This document shows, in pieces, positions 23,722 through 29,029 of a stretch of DNA of 29,029 nt (its first letter is position 1; the number at the start of each line of letters is the position of its first letter). The translations under genes and the position numbers were made by a program. This DNA comes from CAYFJO01 sp964343305. Its GTDB lineage: Bacteria > Planctomycetota > Planctomycetia > Pirellulales > Pirellulaceae. The stretch covers positions 1 through 29,029 of the forward strand of contig CAYFJO010000093.1 of the NCBI GenBank assembly GCA_964343305.1, given 5' to 3'. Under the pieces are notes generated by a model, which ran no database searches, was not told where the DNA came from, and saw nothing but the letters and a program-made list of their open reading frames with translations.

Positions 23722-24438
23722 CGGAAGCAGCGGTCGTTGGACAAAGACCGGCGGATTCACGACCACCGGAGAGGCGGCATAGACCTGCTGCACAGCCACA
23801 GGCCGCGCGATATACACCGGCTGGGCGTAGCGAACCTCGTGCACTCGCACTTCATTCACCATCGAATTGCTGGATAGCGGCCCTCGAAAGAACGTGTTCA
23901 CGGTCGAATTGCGTGTCGGCACGATGTCGATGTCCTGGCTGTAATTCGGCGACCCAATCATCCAAGTTTTGACTCCCTCGATGCCAGGCAATTCTGTGGT
24001 GACTGTCCCGGCGGGAAGTTTGATCGCGATTTTCTCGCCCGGTTTCACGCCAAACTCGACGCGATTGACCAGCACTCTTTGGTAGGTCGACATCTTGTTA
24101 GTAATCGTCAGCGTTCCCTCTTTTTGACGAATCGAGTCGTCAATTGCTTTGCCAAACTCATTTTGAAAATCTGGGTTTTCCATTTGACCGCGAAGATCCA
24201 ATCGGAAACCGCCAGATTCGTTTGCCGTAAGGATCTGTCTTTGCCGCTCTTCCATTTCGTTGAGTCGATCGGTGAGATCTTTGATGTCGCTTTCGTTCTT
24301 GTTGATTTTGTCGCCAAGATCCGTCAGCTTGCCGTCGATCGCGGTCAACGCGTTCATGACATCGGTCAGACTCGGCTCCTGAGCAAAAACGGCAGACACA
24401 GAATTTAGTACCAAGAGAAGGGCTAAAGATCGAAGCAT
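23704..24438 (-). CDS. Secreted coiled-coil protein of unknown function
   Basis: The 244-residue product has a signal peptide (about 1-20), then a heptad-rich coiled coil (about 24-70: LTDLGDKINKNESDIKDLTDRL). The rest is mixed and likely beta-rich, including GVKPGEKIAIKLPAGTV. It ends in a Val/Pro/Tyr-rich tail (about 200-244) resembling surface or matrix-associated sequence. The ATG at 24438 has a GGAG site 10 bp upstream; the longer reading to 24609 lacks a signal peptide. The 3' end overlaps the metallopeptidase gene by 18 bp. I do not recognise a named family. Confidence 0.7.
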   Translation of the reverse strand: MLRSLALLLVLNSVSAVFAQEPSLTDVMNALTAIDGKLTDLGDKINKNESDIKDLTDRLNEMEERQRQILTANESGGFRLDLRGQMENPDFQNEFGKAIDDSIRQKEGTLTITNKMSTYQRVLVNRVEFGVKPGEKIAIKLPAGTVTTELPGIEGVKTWMIGSPNYSQDIDIVPTRNSTVNTFFRGPLSSNSMVNEVRVHEVRYAQPVYIARPVAVQQVYAASPVVVNPPVFVQRPLLPLFPCR

Positions 24439-24610
24439 GATTTCAAAACTCCAAGAAAACCAAGAGTGAACCGTTGTTCGTGCTCCGTGCGAGAAACGCG
24501 AGGTTTTCCGTGTACCCCACAAGCAATCCGTTGCTAGTGTCAAAACTAATGAGAATAGTCTAGCCGCTGCCCACACGGATTGAAAGCAGTTGCGCAAGAA
24601 ACCGAACAAA

Positions 24611-24665
24611 TAGGCTGGGAACCTGTCCCGACCATATGGCTGCGTCGGGACAGAATCCCAACCTA
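24611..24665. repeat. Palindromic repeat at the 3' end of the Bat operon
   Basis: Two 22-bp arms (24611-24632 and 24644-24665) match at 19 of 22 bases in inverted orientation around an 11-nt loop; the inner halves TGTCCCGAC/GTCGGGACA are perfect. The right arm overlaps the TAG stop of the BatC-like gene, so the end of that gene lies within the repeat. It looks like a REP-type element that also protects or terminates the operon transcript. Confidence 0.75.
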
Positions 24666-26288
24666 CCAGTCTCGGTCTACCATGGCGCGGCCGTGCCCGG
24701 CTGCCCGCATTTGTTTTTGCATTTGACGGTGTTGGCGCTCACGCTCGCGGGCCCGGCGGATCATCTGTTCAGCTTGTTCGCGTGTCAGGTCCTGCTGCGA
24801 TGGTCGGTCCCGTGGCTGTTGATTTTGTTGTTGGTCGTTCTGCTTTCTATCACCCTGATTTTCGTCTTGCTTGTCCTGGTTTTGATCCTGATCTTGCTTG
24901 GGCAGTTGTTCGGCAATTTCTTTGAGCAGCTTCAGCGCTTCCTCTTGTTTGGGTAATGCCTTTGGTGTGTCCTGTTCGTCCAAAGCTTCAACGGCTTCAT
25001 CAGCCAATTCGACAATTCTAGGACACAGTTCGATCGCTTTTTCATAAGCTTGTTTCATCGCTTGGCGTTGTTGCTCGGCCTGTTCGTTGTCCGTGCTTTG
25101 TGGCATCGGGTCGGTCATCGGTGCGGAATTCAATTGCTGCATTTCGTGCTCAGCTTTAAGCGGCAGCACTTCACTCCAAAGACTTACGCGCTCTTGATCT
25201 CGCGACGCTTCTTCGAAATCGGCTTCCGGGGGATCATCGTCGGACGAGGAATCTGACGAATCATGTTCGACGATTGCTTTTGACTGCGACACCAGTCGCT
25301 CTTGCCATTGCGTTGCCTTGGACAGGACATTCGAAAATGGTGCAATCGTGGTAAAAATCTCGTTCAGCGAGTCGAGCGACGCGGCCTGATGCTGCGGTGC
25401 GTCGCTGACCTCGCGGTCATCAAGGTCGCTGGCTGCCTCTTGCATGCGACGCTTTGCACTGTCAGCCGATTTGTGCAACCGTTCAATGGCCTTTTCAACC
25501 TCGGCAGAATCTGGCATCGGCGTTGGTTGCTGAGCATTTGGATCGGGCTGGGGAGTTAGCGTCTCGGTGATCTTTTCTTTCAACGGGTCAATCTCATCGG
25601 ACAAGTCCCGCTGTTGGTTCTCCAGTTCCGAAATGGCTTGACGTTTTCGCGGCGAGTCGTCTTGTTTGGTGACAACTCGCGTTGCCGTGCGAATCGCCGT
25701 TTGCTTCGCCTGAATCATTTCCAGAAATTGCAGCAGATTCATTTCCTCGCGTTGCTTTTCACGATCGCGTTTCGCCCAAACATCCTGCATGTGTTTTTTC
25801 CACAGTTGCAACAGTTCGAGGTTTCGCCGCGCCGCTTTGTGATTCTCTTCGACTTGCAGGCAATCACGATAATGCCCAATGGCCCGATTGATCTGAGACA
25901 TCCCCTCGGCGCGAACTTGCGGAGTCGCATCTTCGGCAGATTCGCCGAAGATCGCCTTTCCTTTCGCGGCGGCGATACAACCCAGGTTGTACTGCGATGC
26001 GGATACGATTTTGTCGTCACGCGCCAAGGCTGCCTTTCCAAACAGCTCGATCGCTTTGTCAGCGTCCTTGCTTGCCGCGTAAGCACACGCTCGATTGAAC
26101 GCGATCGTTGGATCTTCGGGCAGTGACACATCGGCCTGGTCAAAGCTCTTTGCCGCTGCGTCGAACTTGCCGGCTCGGTACGAAGCAATGCCTTCGCGAA
26201 CATGTCGTGCCGCATCGCGCGGCGCGGCAAAAACTGCCGACGGCAATAACGCGACGGTGGCGATGACTAATTTTGCGCAAACGCTCAT
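24663..26288 (-). CDS. BatC-like TPR protein with long acidic/Gln-rich tail
   Basis: The 541-residue secreted or membrane-associated protein has an N-terminal signal peptide (about 1-22). TPR-like repeats (about 25-170, with AAKSFDQADVSLPEDPTIAFNRACAYA) are followed by a long charged helical region to about 440 and a Gln/Asp/Lys-rich tail ending in an Arg/Gln helix. In Bat operons BatC is the TPR partner of the vWA proteins. Here it is much longer than simple BatC proteins, mostly because of the charged region. The start overlaps the BatB stop by 4 bp (ATGA). Its own stop lies in a palindromic repeat. Confidence 0.8.
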   Translation of the reverse strand: MSVCAKLVIATVALLPSAVFAAPRDAARHVREGIASYRAGKFDAAAKSFDQADVSLPEDPTIAFNRACAYAASKDADKAIELFGKAALARDDKIVSASQYNLGCIAAAKGKAIFGESAEDATPQVRAEGMSQINRAIGHYRDCLQVEENHKAARRNLELLQLWKKHMQDVWAKRDREKQREEMNLLQFLEMIQAKQTAIRTATRVVTKQDDSPRKRQAISELENQQRDLSDEIDPLKEKITETLTPQPDPNAQQPTPMPDSAEVEKAIERLHKSADSAKRRMQEAASDLDDREVSDAPQHQAASLDSLNEIFTTIAPFSNVLSKATQWQERLVSQSKAIVEHDSSDSSSDDDPPEADFEEASRDQERVSLWSEVLPLKAEHEMQQLNSAPMTDPMPQSTDNEQAEQQRQAMKQAYEKAIELCPRIVELADEAVEALDEQDTPKALPKQEEALKLLKEIAEQLPKQDQDQNQDKQDENQGDRKQNDQQQNQQPRDRPSQQDLTREQAEQMIRRARERERQHRQMQKQMRAAGHGRAMVDRDW

Positions 26289-27319
26289 GATTCTTCCTCG
26301 AGGTCGTTCACTTGGGCGGCAGGCGGAGTTCGTGGAATGACTATCTCGACGAGAATCAGCAGGACGCCCAAAACGGCAAACAGTTGATATTGCTCCTTGT
26401 ATCGTTTTCGCTTCTCGGAGTTGACCTCGCCGCGAGTCAGTCCGGCCAGGCGATCGTCGTAGATTCGTCCCAAGTCGTAAGCTCGTGTTTTTGCCGGAAT
26501 GTAGGCCCCCTTTGTCGTGAGCGCAATTTCCTTCAACACGTCTTCGTTCATCTGCGACCAGTGTTCCTGGCCGCTGTCGTCTTTAACGTATCGCAGATTA
26601 CCGCCTTCGCCTTGCACCGGAATTCGTGCGCCCTCGTTGGCGTCTCCCAGGCCAACAGTAAAAATCTTGACGTCACGTTCGGCCGCCTGTTTGGCTGCTT
26701 CGATGGGAAACGAATCGTGATCCTCGCCGTCGGTAATGAGCACGATCACCTGGTCGCGGTCTCGCCGCCGAGGCATCGACTCCAGCGCCTTTCGAATCGC
26801 GTCACCGATTAAACTGCCGCCGCGCGGGGCGCTGTTCGTGTCGACATCCTCAAGCATCGTGGTAAAGAAACCTTGATCGTTGGTCAGCGGTACTTGGACA
26901 ACCGGTGCGCCTGCAAAAACGACCAGCCCTACGCGATCGCCTTCGAGTTTTTTCAACAGGTCACGAATGTCCGACTTCGCCCGCTCCAGACGGCTTGGAG
27001 CGACATCCTCGGCCAACATCGATCTCGAAACATCCAGCGCGACAAACAGGTCGACACCCCGCGTCGAGAGTTTTTCAAAGTAATATCCAAACTGCGGACG
27101 CGCCGCGGCGACCAGCAGCAGCCCGATGCCGGCCACTAACAGGCCGCTTTTGAACGATGGTCGAGTACCACCCAGCGCTGGCATCAATCGAGCAACCATT
27201 TCTTGATCCACGAACCGCATCGCAGTCAAGACCCTTCGTCGATGCGCATAGACAATCAGCACGGCCAACGCGGGCAGTATCCAAAGTGCCAAGAGAAAGA
27301 TTGGATGTTCCCAACGCAT
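26285..27319 (-). CDS. batB: BatB-like vWA membrane protein
   Basis: The 344-residue protein has two N-terminal TM helices (about 8-26 and 58-74), a vWA domain with complete MIDAS (Asp96, Ser98 and Ser100 in DVSRS, and Asp197 in ITDGED), and a C-terminal TM helix (about 310-330). The arrangement is that of BatA/BatB proteins, which form a metal-dependent binding complex in the membrane with a MoxR ATPase partner. It lies between BatA, 10 bp upstream, and the TPR gene, which it overlaps by 4 bp. Confidence 0.88.
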   Translation of the reverse strand: MRWEHPIFLLALWILPALAVLIVYAHRRRVLTAMRFVDQEMVARLMPALGGTRPSFKSGLLVAGIGLLLVAAARPQFGYYFEKLSTRGVDLFVALDVSRSMLAEDVAPSRLERAKSDIRDLLKKLEGDRVGLVVFAGAPVVQVPLTNDQGFFTTMLEDVDTNSAPRGGSLIGDAIRKALESMPRRRDRDQVIVLITDGEDHDSFPIEAAKQAAERDVKIFTVGLGDANEGARIPVQGEGGNLRYVKDDSGQEHWSQMNEDVLKEIALTTKGAYIPAKTRAYDLGRIYDDRLAGLTRGEVNSEKRKRYKEQYQLFAVLGVLLILVEIVIPRTPPAAQVNDLEEES

Positions 27320-27329
27320 TTTGCTTGTC

Positions 27330-28406
27330 CTACGGCAGCGATCGAAATCGTGTCGAACTCAACACAACCTCAAGCATCAACAAAACAATTCCGGGCACGA
27401 TAAACCACAAGTACAATTCTTTGTATCTTACGTACGGCAACGATTCGGTCACTGTTTTTTCCAGTTGATCGATTTCCTCGTAAACGTTGACCAGTGCCGC
27501 GGTGTTCTTCGCGTTAAAATACTCTCCGTCCGTCGTGTCCGCCATCATTTTCAACGTTTGTTCGTCGATGTGAAATGTCGCTTGGACTAGTCGCGGGGGA
27601 TCTCGCTCTCGACCATAGTCGTCCAGTTGCGGAAACGGCACGGCTCCGGTTGAGCCCACGCCAATCGCATAGATCTTGATGCCGAACGCTTTGGCGGCCT
27701 CGGCGGCCTGTTTCGGTTCGACGCTGCCGGCCGTGTTCTCTCCATCGGACAACAGGATGATGACTTTGCTTTTGGCTTTGGCGTCTTTGAGCCGATCGAC
27801 GGCCAGCGTCACGGCGTCGCCAATCGCAGTGGCGTACTCTTCCTGCAACAAGTGGGCGTTGATGACACGTCCCTGAGAGTTCTCGATCGGCTGTGGAAAA
27901 TCCACCGTCTCTAGAACGTGAACCAGCGCACCATGGTCGAGCGTCAAAGGTGATTTTGCCTCGGCAAACCCACCGAAAGTAATCAAGCCAATCAAATCGT
28001 CCGCGCGCCCATCGAGGCCATCATCACCAACAACAAAATCTTTAAAAACTTTTTTCACCGTTTCGAGCCGATTGGCGCGCTCACCGTGTAATTCGAAATC
28101 CAACGACCGCATCGACAGAGATCGATCGATGCACATCTGGATCGCAATGCCCTCGGTCCGCACACGAAATTCTTCGAGTCCACTTTGCGGCCGTGCGATG
28201 GCGATCACAATTAGCGCGAGGCCGGTGAACCGCACCCAAGGAAGCAAACGCTTGACACGCGCCGCCAACGTCACGGGCAACGATTTTATTAGTTGGGCGC
28301 TGGAGTACAAAACCGCGGAACGCCGCTCCCGGATGACGGACCAAAGAACGGCAGCGAACATAGGAATGATCAGCAGCAGCGCCAATGGATCGTGCAACCG
28401 TGTCAT
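27330..28406 (-). CDS. batA: BatA-like vWA membrane protein
   Basis: The 358-residue protein has two N-terminal TM helices (about 7-24 and 58-72), then a vWA domain with MIDAS residues Asp94, Ser96, Ser98 (DRSLS), Thr193 and Asp221 (LLSDGEN), and a C-terminal TM (about 330-350). It is paralogous to the following BatB (both contain A-RPQ before the vWA domain). The start overlaps the BatD-like stop by 4 bp. As a membrane vWA subunit it likely displays a metal-dependent binding surface to the periplasm. Confidence 0.88.
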   Translation of the reverse strand: MTRLHDPLALLLIIPMFAAVLWSVIRERRSAVLYSSAQLIKSLPVTLAARVKRLLPWVRFTGLALIVIAIARPQSGLEEFRVRTEGIAIQMCIDRSLSMRSLDFELHGERANRLETVKKVFKDFVVGDDGLDGRADDLIGLITFGGFAEAKSPLTLDHGALVHVLETVDFPQPIENSQGRVINAHLLQEEYATAIGDAVTLAVDRLKDAKAKSKVIILLSDGENTAGSVEPKQAAEAAKAFGIKIYAIGVGSTGAVPFPQLDDYGRERDPPRLVQATFHIDEQTLKMMADTTDGEYFNAKNTAALVNVYEEIDQLEKTVTESLPYVRYKELYLWFIVPGIVLLMLEVVLSSTRFRSLP

Positions 28407-29029
28407 GCCGCCACCCCCTGGCTTTCCAATCCGATGAACACTTTGGCCCGCTCGAACGTTTCCTCAATGTCGGCATTTGTGGGTTCGTGAGCAGCAAACT
28501 TGACCAAGTCGGCGGATTCGAGAAACAATTTCAATCGCGTCTGTTCGTCGCGCGAAAAAGAGCTGCCGTTGGCGATGTCTCGCAGAAACTCTTCGGTCGT
28601 TTGTTCCGGTGCGTGAATTTGTGTTGTGCGCTCGATATAGCGCCGGACAATTCCGGTCAGTTGGACGTAGAACTCCTTGATGTCCGTTTCGCTGAGGTTG
28701 GCGCGAATCAACTGCTGCAGTTCGAGGTAAGCCAATTCTTGTGGCGTGTATGTTCTCTCTACGACTGCCTTTCGACGGCGTTTTAACCAGATAGCGATCA
28801 AAACAGCCTCGACGATCGTCAGCATCAGGAGGATCCACCAGCCGGCATCTGACGATTGCTGTGGCTTTGGCAATTCGACGGGCCCGGCGATCCCCTCCAG
28901 GTCATCAAGCGACGGCAATTCCGATTCAAGAACTGATTTCACTTCGACTTCCAACGCCTCGGTTTCGACGGTGTGTTTTTTGCCGTCGCCGTTGTCGCGA
29001 TTGTCCGTGAACGCGACGGTGATAGGCGC
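28403..29029 (-). CDS. BatD-like membrane protein, 5' part outside window
   Basis: The gene runs off the right edge, so only its C-terminal ~208 residues are present. The frame is open to the edge (PITVAFTDNRDNGDGKKHT precedes the rest), so an internal start is not needed. The visible part has a short strand region, a TM helix (about 40-60 residues after EVEVKSV) and a cytoplasmic helical domain with LQQLIRANLSETDIKEFY. This resembles the C-terminal part of BatD and DUF4381-type proteins. It is the first gene of the Bat operon seen here, and a MoxR ATPase gene would be expected further upstream. Confidence 0.7.
   Translation of the reverse strand, partial: APITVAFTDNRDNGDGKKHTVETEALEVEVKSVLESELPSLDDLEGIAGPVELPKPQQSSDAGWWILLMLTIVEAVLIAIWLKRRRKAVVERTYTPQELAYLELQQLIRANLSETDIKEFYVQLTGIVRRYIERTTQIHAPEQTTEEFLRDIANGSSFSRDEQTRLKLFLESADLVKFAAHEPTNADIEETFERAKVFIGLESQGVAA

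Overview
The window looks like a chromosomal segment from a planctomycete, most likely near Pirellulales. This rests on protein-family content, not on a marker gene: a Tat-exported DUF1501 protein, a BatABCD-type operon with vWA proteins, a membrane protein built from acyl-carrier-protein-like pieces, a membrane-anchored vWA protein, a planctomycete-type pseudopilin, and many short palindromic intergenic repeats. I saw no rRNA, tRNA, CRISPR array, transposase or phage genes.

Layout. A lipoprotein gene (minus, 154-1320) is divergent from a plus-strand lipid operon rpmF-fabD-fabG-acpP-fabF (1512-5135), which has a good sigma70-type promoter. A long minus-strand stretch follows, listed here in transcription order. 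It begins with a secretin-like secreted protein (14696-13479), a family 2 glycosyltransferase (13418-12753) and a FabF paralogue that has lost its active-site residues (12643-11336). Next comes a tightly coupled two-gene module that resembles a toxin-antitoxin pair (11160-10364), then an exopolysaccharide priming transferase and a Wzz-like protein (10279-7272). It ends with a soluble RCK protein and a two-helix RCK ion channel (7033-5198).

A plus-strand pair, an ACP-like membrane protein and a vWA membrane protein, occupies 14846-16749. The remainder is mostly minus strand: an AhpD/carboxymuconolactone-decarboxylase-like protein, a histidine kinase with its response regulator (overlapping, regulator first), a pseudopilin, the DUF1501 protein, a secreted coiled-coil protein, and the Bat operon (BatD-like, BatA, BatB, BatC/TPR) that runs off the right edge. 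One plus-strand secreted metallopeptidase lies at 22954-23721.

How the parts work together: the fab operon makes acyl-ACP and elongates it. The priming transferase and the Wzz-like protein start an envelope polysaccharide and probably set its length. The Bat proteins form a membrane vWA/TPR complex normally served by a MoxR ATPase, which would lie beyond the right edge. The kinase/regulator pair senses an envelope signal.

The most interesting items are the coupled module at 10364-11160, the KS paralogue with Glu in place of the catalytic Cys, the RCK channel pair with a non-canonical selectivity filter, the ACP-like protein lacking a phosphopantetheine serine, and at least eight palindromic repeats of several unrelated types, each next to a gene 3' end. 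One of these is a 110-bp MITE-like element with a two-hairpin core. Positions 1-153 hold nothing I can support.
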